Assembly (NCBI GenBank): GCA_002718515.1
Contig: PBEX01000016.1
Location: 1 to 6,643, forward strand
Origin: Phycisphaerae bacterium
GTDB taxonomy: Bacteria; Planctomycetota; Phycisphaerae; Phycisphaerales; SM1A02
Length of the DNA stretch: 6,643 nucleotides
Direction of reading: 5' to 3'
How positions within the stretch are numbered: the first letter of the stretch is position 1; each line of letters opens with the position of its first letter. Both the position numbers and the translations under genes were made by a program. The notes below the pieces were generated by a model. It saw nothing but the letters and a program-made list of their open reading frames with translations, was not told the origin of the DNA and searched no databases. Positions 1 to 6,316 of this stretch are shown here, piece after piece.

Positions 1-69
1 GAGTGGGTTGAGCCCCGTAAACTCCAGAGATATTCATCTAGATCCATCGGTAATGTCCCTCGGAGTAAC

Positions 70-348
70 ATGGCTGGTTTTGTACGTTGGAGCAAAGAGA
101 ATGACCGCATTGAATGGAGTGAAGTCACAGATTCTGAACTTGAAGGCAGACAACTATCAACTGGCTTCTGCATCAACTCAACACAGCACACAGTAACCTG
201 GATCGTTACAGTCTATGGGGAAGAAGGGTTTGTTCGTCAATTCTCAATGGTTGACACTTTTAATGAACAAGGACTTACGCGTTCTATTTCATTGTTAAGC
301 GGCAAAGAATTAGAGCGCGAAACCACAGCTTGGGTTCCTGCTGAGTAA
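70..348 (+). CDS. Unrecognised small protein, or C-terminal part of a larger one
   Basis: I do not recognise this 92-residue product. It has no signal peptide or membrane segment. The second half alternates hydrophobic and polar residues in a beta-strand pattern (T-W-I-V-T-V-Y near residues 43-49), and there is one cysteine (residue 34). The ATG is preceded by GGAG (62-65) only 4 bases away, which is a usable but short spacing. The same frame is open without a stop back to base 1, adding 23 arginine- and serine-rich codons. The true gene may therefore begin outside the window, with this as its C-terminal 115 residues. The stop at 346-348 is followed 23 bases later by a strong terminator, which supports a real gene end here. 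Function unknown. Confidence 0.55.
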   Translation: MAGFVRWSKENDRIEWSEVTDSELEGRQLSTGFCINSTQHTVTWIVTVYGEEGFVRQFSMVDTFNEQGLTRSISLLSGKELERETTAWVPAE

Positions 349-371
349 ACGTTTGTAAAGCAATTGCTTGA

Positions 372-407
372 AGTTAAAAAGCCCTCGCAATCGCGAGGGC
401 TTTTTAA

Positions 408-409
<2 letters not shown>
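372..409. terminator. Bidirectional intrinsic terminator between the left gene and tRNA-Asn
   Basis: A perfect inverted repeat pairs 372-388 with 393-409 (17 bp) around the loop AATC (389-392). The core is GCCCTCGC/GCGAGGGC. It is flanked by A5 (376-380) on the left and T5 (401-405) on the right, so either strand reads as a GC hairpin followed by a U-tract. The right arm shares its last two bases (408-409) with the 3' end of the tRNA on the opposite strand. It therefore appears to serve both the + strand gene ending at 348 and the - strand tRNA. Confidence 0.9.
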
Positions 410-480
<71 letters not shown>

Positions 481-492
481 TAGGAAGGCGAA

Positions 493-501
493 ATTATAGC
501 A
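493..501 (-). promoter_or_regulatory. Extended -10 promoter of tRNA-Asn
   Basis: On the - strand these bases read TGCTATAAT: a perfect TATAAT preceded by the TG of an extended -10 element. No good -35 lies 16-18 bp upstream, which fits an extended -10 promoter. Initiation about 7 bases downstream (near 486) would leave a leader of roughly 6 nt before the mature tRNA 5' end at 480. Confidence 0.7.
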
Positions 502-551
502 AATCAAAACCCCTCTGCATGCTTTAAAATCACCCCTAGCCGTGTGTTTTC

Positions 552-579
552 TTGACTTTAGAGGGGGATGGGCTATACT
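552..579 (+). promoter_or_regulatory. Sigma70-type promoter of the carboxypeptidase gene
   Basis: TTGACT (552-557) and TATACT (574-579) each match the housekeeping consensus at 5 of 6 positions and are separated by 16 bp. Transcription would begin near 586, giving an untranslated leader of about 50 nt before the GTG start at 638. It is the only convincing promoter for the three rightward genes. Confidence 0.75.
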
Positions 580-627
580 CGGAAACTTGTGGTGTGGGGC
601 GAATTGATGCTCGTCCATAAGGGAGAT

Positions 628-632
628 AGGAG
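628..632 (+). promoter_or_regulatory. Ribosome binding site fixing the GTG start of the carboxypeptidase
   Basis: AGGAG lies 5 bases before the GTG at 638. A second purine run, AAGGGAG, sits just upstream at 619-625. The reading frame has a TGA at 605-607 and no ATG, GTG or TTG between it and 638, so GTG is the first possible start and carries good spacing. Confidence 0.8.
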
Positions 633-637
633 AACAC

Positions 638-2908
638 GTGTTTACACTCATCATCACTACCGCACTCACGCTTGCAGAACCAACTGTACCGATGCCAAAT
701 CCAAGCGATTACATCGGGATGAAAGTCGTTGAAATCGATGTCCCCACTGAAGAAGCAGTTTCAGCACTGCTCGATGCTGGCATTGAGGGTTTGGCATGCA
801 GGCCAGCAACTGGCTCAGGTCCATGGCTTATTGAACAAGAAGATGAAGGACTGTTAAAAACACTTGGTCTGAAACACGCTGATCTCGTTCCAAATCTTGC
901 GGAGTTCATCGCAAACCGAAACGCAGAACGCAGGACAGTACGCTCATCCCAACCACTTGGGAACGATTTTTACACCGACTACCGAGTCATCAGTGAGTAC
1001 GACGCGCACATCGATCAGTTTCTTCTAGACCATGCAGACATTGCAACTGGCATCGTCATTGGTCAAAGTCACGAAGGGCGCGACATTCGCGGTATTGTCA
1101 TTAATGCTGGGGGCGGAGAAAAACCAGCGGTGCTATTCAATGGCACGCAGCACGCACGCGAGTGGATTTCACCGCCATCAACAATGTACATCGCTGACAC
1201 ACTTGCAGACTTGTATGGCATTGATTCAACAATCACTGCGCTACTTGATCGAGTTGAAGTCATCGTAATTCCAATCGTAAACCCAGATGGTTATGCGTTT
1301 ACATATGAGCAAGGCGGAGATCGATACTGGCGGAAAAATCGAAGAGATAACGGTGGCTCTTGTGCGGGTGTTGACTTGAACAGGAACTGGGGTTCAGATT
1401 GGAATGGCGGTCAGTCAACAAGCAATGATCCTTGCAGCGACGTCTATGTCGGTCCATCATCAATGTCGGAACCCGAAGTGCAGGCACTCGCAAACTACTG
1501 CCTCAATCACGGTAACATCAAAGCGCAAATTGACTACCACGCATTCTCTCAACTCATTTTAGAACCGCGTGGGTACACAACTGCTCCGCCGCCAGATTGG
1601 GATGAACTTCATGCACTCGGTGGCGCAATGTCTGACGCCATAGCATCGGTTTACGGTGAATATTATGTTCACGACAATCCTTGCAACATTCTGTACTGCG
1701 CAAGTGGCACACTCATTGATTGGCCGTATGACACTTACGGTTCAAAAGCGTACTGCGTTGAACTACGCCCAAGTTCTGGAGGTCTTGGTGGATTCGACCC
1801 GCCTTCAAGTGAGATTTTGCCGTGCGCACAAGAAAACTTTGAAGGCGCAATGGTGCTCATCAATGACATCGCAACACCACTTACAATTTCTCTTCCAAAT
1901 GGCGCACCTGGAGTAGTCTCAACAGAAGTCGAAACAACATTTGATGTTGTGATCGAAGCAAGAAGTGAAGACCCAATGGAAAAAACTGGTCTACTCCATT
2001 ACAGGGGAGATGGCGGTGACTTTGCTGAAGTGTCACTTTCCTATCAAGGCGAAAACACATACCTCGCAACGTTGCCAGTATTTGATTGTGATGAGATGCC
2101 TGAGTATTACATTTCAATCATGACGCACTCAGCAAGCACAGTGACATTTCCATTAAGTGCGCCAGCGGAATTGCTTAGCGCAAATGTCATTACGGATGAG
2201 GACATCGTGTTTGAAGATGACGGTGAAACCAATATGGGATTCACTGTTTCGGGCAATGCAAGTGATGGAGCATGGGAACTCGGTGTTCCAGTCGGGGGCG
2301 GCGTTCGCGGCGACCCGCCAACGGATGCTGATGGTTCAGGAAGTTGCTGGCTCACTGATAACGTCGAGGGCAACAGCGATGTTGATGGTGGTCAAACGAT
2401 TCTGACTTCACCGACAATTGAGATTCCCGAAAATGGTTGGACGCTCAGTTATGCTCGCTGGTTCTCAAACAATTCTGGTGCAGCACCCGGAATGGATGTT
2501 CTTACCGTGGAATGGTCAGAAGTAGGATCATCTTCGTGGGGAGCATTAGAAGTGGTTGGTCCAACTGGCGAAGGCACAACCGGTGGTTGGTATGATGTGT
2601 CATTTGATTTGGACAGTGTGGGTCTTCTCAACATTGACGCATTCCAATTCCGCGTAATTGCTGACGATGCGGGCGATGGATCAGTCATTGAAGCAGGTCT
2701 CGATGCGATTTCACTCGCAAGATTTACATGCGAAGATGACACTCAGTGCGAAGGCGATGTTGATGGCAATGACGTCGTCAATGTCAATGATATTCTGAAC
2801 GTCATTGCAGTATTCGGCACGAACGATCCGTCAGGCGATGCCAATGATGACGGCATTGTCAATATCAGCGACATCCTGCTCATCATCAATCAGTGGGGCG
2901 AGTGTTAA
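638..2908 (+). CDS. Secreted M14 zinc carboxypeptidase (carboxypeptidase A-like) with Ig-like, MAM-like and dockerin-like C-terminal modules
   Basis: This is a metallo-exopeptidase that removes C-terminal residues outside the cytoplasm. A short hydrophobic leader ends near A13. Residues about 24-95 resemble the M14 activation propeptide, followed by a basic stretch (R98-R102) where processing is plausible. The catalytic domain spans about 110-410. Zinc ligands are H172, E175 (in HAREW) and H301. Substrate-binding R174, R232, N248 and R249, Y353 and the general base E375 (VELR) match carboxypeptidase A positions 71, 127, 144-145, 248 and 270. C242 and C266 match its disulfide. I360 occupies the specificity position where B-type enzymes carry Asp, so hydrophobic C-terminal residues are the likely substrates. 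Beyond it lie an Ig-like segment (about 413-510), a MAM-like jelly-roll (about 520-697) and a dockerin-like pair of calcium loops (706-756). These make it far longer than a single-domain M14 enzyme. The family call is secure; specificity is inferred. Confidence 0.95.
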   Translation: MFTLIITTALTLAEPTVPMPNPSDYIGMKVVEIDVPTEEAVSALLDAGIEGLACRPATGSGPWLIEQEDEGLLKTLGLKHADLVPNLAEFIANRNAERRTVRSSQPLGNDFYTDYRVISEYDAHIDQFLLDHADIATGIVIGQSHEGRDIRGIVINAGGGEKPAVLFNGTQHAREWISPPSTMYIADTLADLYGIDSTITALLDRVEVIVIPIVNPDGYAFTYEQGGDRYWRKNRRDNGGSCAGVDLNRNWGSDWNGGQSTSNDPCSDVYVGPSSMSEPEVQALANYCLNHGNIKAQIDYHAFSQLILEPRGYTTAPPPDWDELHALGGAMSDAIASVYGEYYVHDNPCNILYCASGTLIDWPYDTYGSKAYCVELRPSSGGLGGFDPPSSEILPCAQENFEGAMVLINDIATPLTISLPNGAPGVVSTEVETTFDVVIEARSEDPMEKTGLLHYRGDGGDFAEVSLSYQGENTYLATLPVFDCDEMPEYYISIMTHSASTVTFPLSAPAELLSANVITDEDIVFEDDGETNMGFTVSGNASDGAWELGVPVGGGVRGDPPTDADGSGSCWLTDNVEGNSDVDGGQTILTSPTIEIPENGWTLSYARWFSNNSGAAPGMDVLTVEWSEVGSSSWGALEVVGPTGEGTTGGWYDVSFDLDSVGLLNIDAFQFRVIADDAGDGSVIEAGLDAISLARFTCEDDTQCEGDVDGNDVVNVNDILNVIAVFGTNDPSGDANDDGIVNISDILLIINQWGEC
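2754..2899 (+). repeat. Two dockerin-like calcium-binding loop repeats inside the carboxypeptidase
   Basis: This region encodes two copies of an F-hand-like unit. Copy one has ligand residues D707, D709, N711, N715 and D718, followed by I-L-N-V-I. Copy two has D734, N736, D738, N742 and D745, followed by I-L-L-I-I. Both start from GGCGATG (2753 and 2834) and share a GTCAAT core, which points to an internal duplication 81 bp apart. Cysteines C704 and C756 bracket the module and could form a closing disulfide. In planctomycetes such tails occur on many exported proteins without a cellulosome, so a sorting or surface role is more likely than scaffold docking. Confidence 0.8.
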
Positions 2909-2945
2909 ACAACTACCTTTGAGTATAAACACCAATTCCTCTGTT

Positions 2946-2949
2946 AGGA
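2946..2949 (+). promoter_or_regulatory. Ribosome binding site favouring the ATG at 2959
   Basis: AGGA lies 9 bases before the ATG at 2959 but only 3 bases before the in-frame GTG at 2953. The spacing favours the ATG, which also removes only two residues (M-G) from the longer version. The 50-bp gap has no hairpin terminator, so readthrough from the carboxypeptidase gene is expected. A TATAAA at 2924-2929 lacks a convincing -35 partner. Confidence 0.6.
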
Positions 2950-2958
2950 TGCGTGGGT

Positions 2959-4983
2959 ATGCAGTTGGCAATAGTTCAGTTACTTGTCATTGTTTGTTCA
3001 TCTACATTAGGTCAACAACTTCCAACATCTCATGAGCTGTTGGTTGAACAACTGCAAAATGTGATTGGATCAGAAGCAAGTGCCACGCTCAAACAAAGTG
3101 AAACAGGTGTTAAGTTTTTAGAAACATTGCAGTCGCATGACACATGGATGCATGAACTGCTTGATAGCGGACCAGTCATGCGAGGTGAAATCGTTGTTCC
3201 GTTTTTGTATGAGTTGTGGAACGAAGACAATTCACTTGTCCAAGATGATGTCCACCGTTCAATGGCAACCGCATGCGCGCTCGCCATGGGGATGCGCGAT
3301 TTAGATGCTGCATGGATGAAGGATCGATACAACTGGTTTCGCGATAATTGGAACGCGAACCGTCTCAACAGTGGGTATGGTGATCTCAACACATTTGAAC
3401 GAAGATTTATGGCAAGAGGATTGCAACGCTCAAGCTGGACAACTGCAGAAGCACTTGAGTACTTGCGAGATACAATTTTTGTTCCCCGCTCGCAGTACGC
3501 CAAGACGGCTTGGCGCTCGCCCTATCGAGGGTACAACGCCTTCGGCGATACAGTTCAGGGGCCGATGTATTACTTTCCATTTAAAGACTCCTTTGCAAGT
3601 GATGCTGAAATGGCAGTCAAAGTTGGGGGCGTGTGTGGTTCACTTTCACATGTTGGCGCTGCGTCTGCAATTGCTGCAGGCATTCCCGCTTTGACGATGG
3701 GCGAGCCAGGGCACTGTGCCTATGCTGTCCAAACAAAACCGCACACTTGGCAACCCGCTTATAGTTTGAGTTGGAAGCGGGGATTGCACACTTCAATGGC
3801 GCGTAACACTTGGGCGTCTCTTGTACTTTCTCAACTTGCACATCAAGATGAAACGCTCACATTCAATGCAGGTGATGCAAAGCGAAGGGCGATGTGGCTT
3901 GAATCAACTGGTGATGTATTTGGTGCTGACGCCACATGGAAAGATGCAATTGAAATCAATCCTTTTGATGAACATCTGCTTCGGGATTATGCGCTCTTTG
4001 GAAAGCGGCAAAACAAACAAGCAATGTGGTGGATTGGACTGATGAAAACAATTCAAAACAATTTGCTTCCGCAACATCCAGAACCGGCATGGCATGTGTT
4101 GAGTAACTATGTGTTTTCGAATATGTTTGAACAAAAGAACGCAAGTGCGCAACATCGAGCGCTCCAATCATTTCTTTCTCAACTTGATGGATGGGGGCCA
4201 GTGAGGTGGAACATTGAAGGTGCGTTGAATTGGGGTTGGAGCATAGCATCGTCGAACAATACGCAAGCAGCATTTTTGCAATCTTCGTTGCAGTCGCTCA
4301 TTGATGACCCGAAGGTGGGGCCTGCATATGTTGCGTGGGCGTTTGGGAAAGTCAAGGAAGATGAATCGCTGAGTGGTTCGTTTGAACAAGTGCTTCTTGA
4401 TGAATCTTCAATTGGTGGTGAAGGACGCAACGCAGTACTCAAACAACTTGCGGGTTCGATGTTGCCGGCAGCTGCCGCAGAAGGAGACTTACAGACCTTT
4501 CAGCGAATCGGTCAAAAAACAAAAGCATTGTTTGAACCGCGCGTTTCATTAAGTGAATTGAACATCGAGCCCTTTGAAGGTGAACTCTTAAGTAGCGGGG
4601 GCGCGCTATCAATTTTTAAGCCGGGGAACAGATGGGACTCGCCTGAAAAACACTGGGGCGTCATTGAAGAGTACGGTGGCTGGTTCCATACCGATAATGG
4701 TGAAACGCCGTGGTTTGAAGTGGAGTTGCCGAAGTTTGGCGATTTAACTGGCGTCATTCTTGATTCTAGAAACGGGCAGCCAGGAAGAGCTAAAGGCGTA
4801 CGCATTCTTGTCAGCGAAGACGGTGAATCTTGGACGCAAGTTGGGCAAACCCCAACAGGGCATTCCCAGCAACGCATCGACTTAAGCGAAACAAAACCAA
4901 GAGCACGCTTTGTTCGATTTGAACGAGATGGCTCGTGTTTACATTACTACCGAATTTTGATTTATGGAGAGCCAGCAAGTTGA
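2959..4983 (+). CDS. Exported transglutaminase-like protein with helical/TPR-like middle and discoidin (F5/8 type C) C-terminus
   Basis: A signal peptide spans about 1-18 (hydrophobic core I5-V12, likely cleavage after G18). Residues 22-200 are mostly helical and unassigned. Residues about 218-270 look like a transglutaminase-type cysteine core: G-G-V-C226-G-S, then a small-residue helix, then G-I-P-A and G-E-P-G-H252-C-A-Y. C226 would be the nucleophile and H252 its partner. The acidic third residue usual after the W-x-P segment is not there: the segment reads W264-Q-P-A-Y. Residues about 312-350 resemble a TPR helix pair ending D-A-I-E-I-N-P. The rest of the middle is helical. Residues about 545-672 form a discoidin-like beta-sandwich, with typical W-F-E-V-E-L, V-R-I-L-V-S-E-D-G-E-S-W and A-R-F-V-R-F strands; such domains bind sugars or surfaces. 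The enzyme could be a protease, amidase or crosslinker, or an inactive relative. The next gene overlaps its stop. Confidence 0.8.
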   Translation: MQLAIVQLLVIVCSSTLGQQLPTSHELLVEQLQNVIGSEASATLKQSETGVKFLETLQSHDTWMHELLDSGPVMRGEIVVPFLYELWNEDNSLVQDDVHRSMATACALAMGMRDLDAAWMKDRYNWFRDNWNANRLNSGYGDLNTFERRFMARGLQRSSWTTAEALEYLRDTIFVPRSQYAKTAWRSPYRGYNAFGDTVQGPMYYFPFKDSFASDAEMAVKVGGVCGSLSHVGAASAIAAGIPALTMGEPGHCAYAVQTKPHTWQPAYSLSWKRGLHTSMARNTWASLVLSQLAHQDETLTFNAGDAKRRAMWLESTGDVFGADATWKDAIEINPFDEHLLRDYALFGKRQNKQAMWWIGLMKTIQNNLLPQHPEPAWHVLSNYVFSNMFEQKNASAQHRALQSFLSQLDGWGPVRWNIEGALNWGWSIASSNNTQAAFLQSSLQSLIDDPKVGPAYVAWAFGKVKEDESLSGSFEQVLLDESSIGGEGRNAVLKQLAGSMLPAAAAEGDLQTFQRIGQKTKALFEPRVSLSELNIEPFEGELLSSGGALSIFKPGNRWDSPEKHWGVIEEYGGWFHTDNGETPWFEVELPKFGDLTGVILDSRNGQPGRAKGVRILVSEDGESWTQVGQTPTGHSQQRIDLSETKPRARFVRFERDGSCLHYYRILIYGEPAS

Positions 4984-4985
4984 TG
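4981..4985 (+). promoter_or_regulatory. TGATG stop-start overlap coupling two genes
   Basis: The TGA stop (4981-4983) of the transglutaminase-like gene shares its final A with the ATG (4983-4985) of the thioredoxin-like gene. GGAGA (4966-4970) lies 12 bases before the ATG, too far for strong independent initiation, so termination-reinitiation is likely. This arrangement decides the start against an upstream in-frame GTG at 4935. Confidence 0.75.
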
Positions 4986-6179
4986 CATGTAGTGTTCATT
5001 GCACTGTCGCTCTTGGCATCCCAAAGAGCCGCCACATTTGAGGAAGCAAAGACACTTGCAACAAATGGCGACATGCCAATATTGTTGTACGCACATGGAA
5101 GTGACTGGTGTTCTATCTGTGAAACGTTGAAGGAAGACGTTTGGGATCAGGAATCTGACGTCGTTGGGGTCGTCTTTGTGAGTATAGATGTGTTGGAAAC
5201 GCCGACCGATGAAAGTAACGCAGCGAATAAGGGCTTTGATACAAACAAAGTTCGCACTTTTCCTTCGATTGTTGCACTCACACCCTCTGGAGACATCATG
5301 GGTCGAAGGGCTGGAGAAACCCTTCCACTTGATGCAGAGGGAATGCAGAGTTCACTCCGCGCATTCTCCGCTGAAGTGTTAAAAAGACATGCACTGCTAA
5401 AGATGGCAGATGATGCGAAGCAGAACGGTGACATCAACAAAGAAGTGTCAGCGTTTCACGCGATGATTGACCAAGACCTTGATGTTCCAAAAGGCGTGCT
5501 TGAGCGCTTACAAGAAATAGACCCAAATGACGCTTCTGGGATTCGTAGGCGGACGGCGTTTCAACCATTTCATCCCTTCGTAGCCAAAGCAACGAAGGAT
5601 GGTCAAGAAGGTCGCGGGGAAGAATCGATTTCGCGTTTACAAGCGATGCTCGATGAAGGGGTGTACACGAAGGAGCAGCAGGCGTGGATTCACAATGCAA
5701 TGGGTTCATGCTATCGGTACTGGGAAGGGCATGATGACGAAGCAGAGTTTCACTTTACTCAAGCGTCCTCGCTTGCTCCTGAGTCAATTGCAGGGCGCGC
5801 TGGGTACCGACTCGTTCATCAACTTTATAAAGATCCATCAACAGAATTTGGATGGATGCCAAGGCATCTAAAGACCGACATGCAACGGTGGGAGTTGCAA
5901 TCACTACCAAGTGAACTGGCAAAGGGCACATGGGTTGTGACTTTTGAATATACGCGTGGTCGGCATGGCATTGACATCGCATCCGTAGAACTTTTTGATG
6001 AAGGGCGACGCGTTGCTGTTGATGTACACGATGGATTTGCAGGCAGTCAACACCGCGAAAATGTCTACACGCTTGAGTTGTCACATGCAGTTGAGAATCC
6101 AGCCATTGTCATCACTGCGGAGGGTGCAGGCGGAACGCAGTCATATGGGAAAATCAGTTTACACCTTCAAGATGAGTGA
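4983..6179 (+). CDS. Exported thioredoxin-fold protein with C-x-x-C motif, TPR-like helices and beta-sandwich C-terminus
   Basis: The 398-residue product opens with a hydrophobic leader (about 1-16). A thioredoxin-like domain follows (about 17-135): the strand M31-P-I-L-L-Y, the active-site motif W42-C43-S-I-C46, and the cis-proline loop T92-F-P94-S. C-S-I-C is a full dithiol motif but not the classic C-G-P-C, so the redox bias cannot be read from it. The protein resembles the thioredoxin_7/DUF255-like group more than a DsbA. Residues about 138-180 and 214-266 are helical, and the second stretch is TPR-like (A-E-F-H-F-T-Q-A-S-S-L-A-P). The C-terminal 85 residues (G315-W-V-V-T-F-E-Y-T-R-G onward, then V-E-L-F-D-E-G and G-G-T-Q-S-Y-G) match, from memory, a beta-sandwich at the ends of some exported hexosaminidases and related proteins. 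It is coupled to the preceding gene. It may act as a thiol reductase or isomerase for exported proteins; the partner is unknown. An upstream GTG at 4935 would add 16 residues. Confidence 0.85.
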   Translation: MHVVFIALSLLASQRAATFEEAKTLATNGDMPILLYAHGSDWCSICETLKEDVWDQESDVVGVVFVSIDVLETPTDESNAANKGFDTNKVRTFPSIVALTPSGDIMGRRAGETLPLDAEGMQSSLRAFSAEVLKRHALLKMADDAKQNGDINKEVSAFHAMIDQDLDVPKGVLERLQEIDPNDASGIRRRTAFQPFHPFVAKATKDGQEGRGEESISRLQAMLDEGVYTKEQQAWIHNAMGSCYRYWEGHDDEAEFHFTQASSLAPESIAGRAGYRLVHQLYKDPSTEFGWMPRHLKTDMQRWELQSLPSELAKGTWVVTFEYTRGRHGIDIASVELFDEGRRVAVDVHDGFAGSQHRENVYTLELSHAVENPAIVITAEGAGGTQSYGKISLHLQDE

Positions 6180-6276
6180 TGACATCTTTTCTTCGCTCAT
6201 CATGGGCTGTGCTGATGCATTGGATTTCACCATCACGAATGCTACCGGTGACAGTTATCTGAAACGGCGTTTGTAA
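6172..6276 (+). CDS. Possible 34-residue ORF overlapping the end of the thioredoxin-like gene
   Basis: An ATG at 6172 overlaps the last 8 bases of the upstream gene (ATGAGTGA arrangement) and runs for 34 codons to TAA. The product starts M-S-D-D-I-F-S-S and ends with a basic K-R-R-L. No Shine-Dalgarno sequence precedes it, so it could only be made by coupling to the upstream gene. I recognise no family. It may be a chance ORF or a remnant of a decayed fourth gene. Confidence 0.22.
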   Translation: MSDDIFSSLIMGCADALDFTITNATGDSYLKRRL

Positions 6277-6292
6277 CTTAAACTTGACATCC

Positions 6293-6316
6293 CGCTATGC
6301 TAAGACAGCGCTTTTT
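6293..6316 (+). terminator. Weak candidate terminator at the end of the three-gene unit
   Basis: CGCTAT (6293-6298) pairs with ACAGCG (6305-6310) around the loop GCTAAG, with one A-C mismatch on the + strand, followed by T5 (6312-6316). It is the only hairpin plus T-run after the rightward genes. The stem is short, and the T-run runs into the stop codon of the converging gene. On the - strand the mismatch becomes a G-T wobble, but no immediate T-run follows. The rest of 6180-6314 shows nothing clear apart from the doubtful small ORF. Confidence 0.35.

Noticed and set aside
8..36. TTGAGC and TATTCA with 17-bp spacing ahead of the first gene
   Set aside because: They match consensus at only 4 of 6 and 3 of 6 positions, and the region may be coding if the first gene extends past the left edge.
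2924..2929. TATAAA as a promoter for the second gene
   Set aside because: No acceptable -35 lies at the right distance (16-bp spacing gives GTGTTA). It may be weakly active but cannot be supported from sequence.
3030..3503. 157-codon ORF on the - strand
   Set aside because: It is antisense to the helical N-terminal part of the transglutaminase-like gene, whose frame reads as a coherent exported protein. The antisense product is rich in Ser and Arg with no recognisable domain.
4935..4982. Upstream GTG start for the thioredoxin-like protein, adding 16 residues
   Set aside because: It would overlap the previous gene by 49 bases with only a weak ribosome binding site. It would place charged residues (R-A-S-K) ahead of the hydrophobic leader, which is not impossible, so this stays a secondary option. 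The TGATG junction is the simpler start.
6284..6289. Perfect TTGACA resembling a -35 element
   Set aside because: No -10-like hexamer lies 15-19 bp downstream, and no rightward gene follows.
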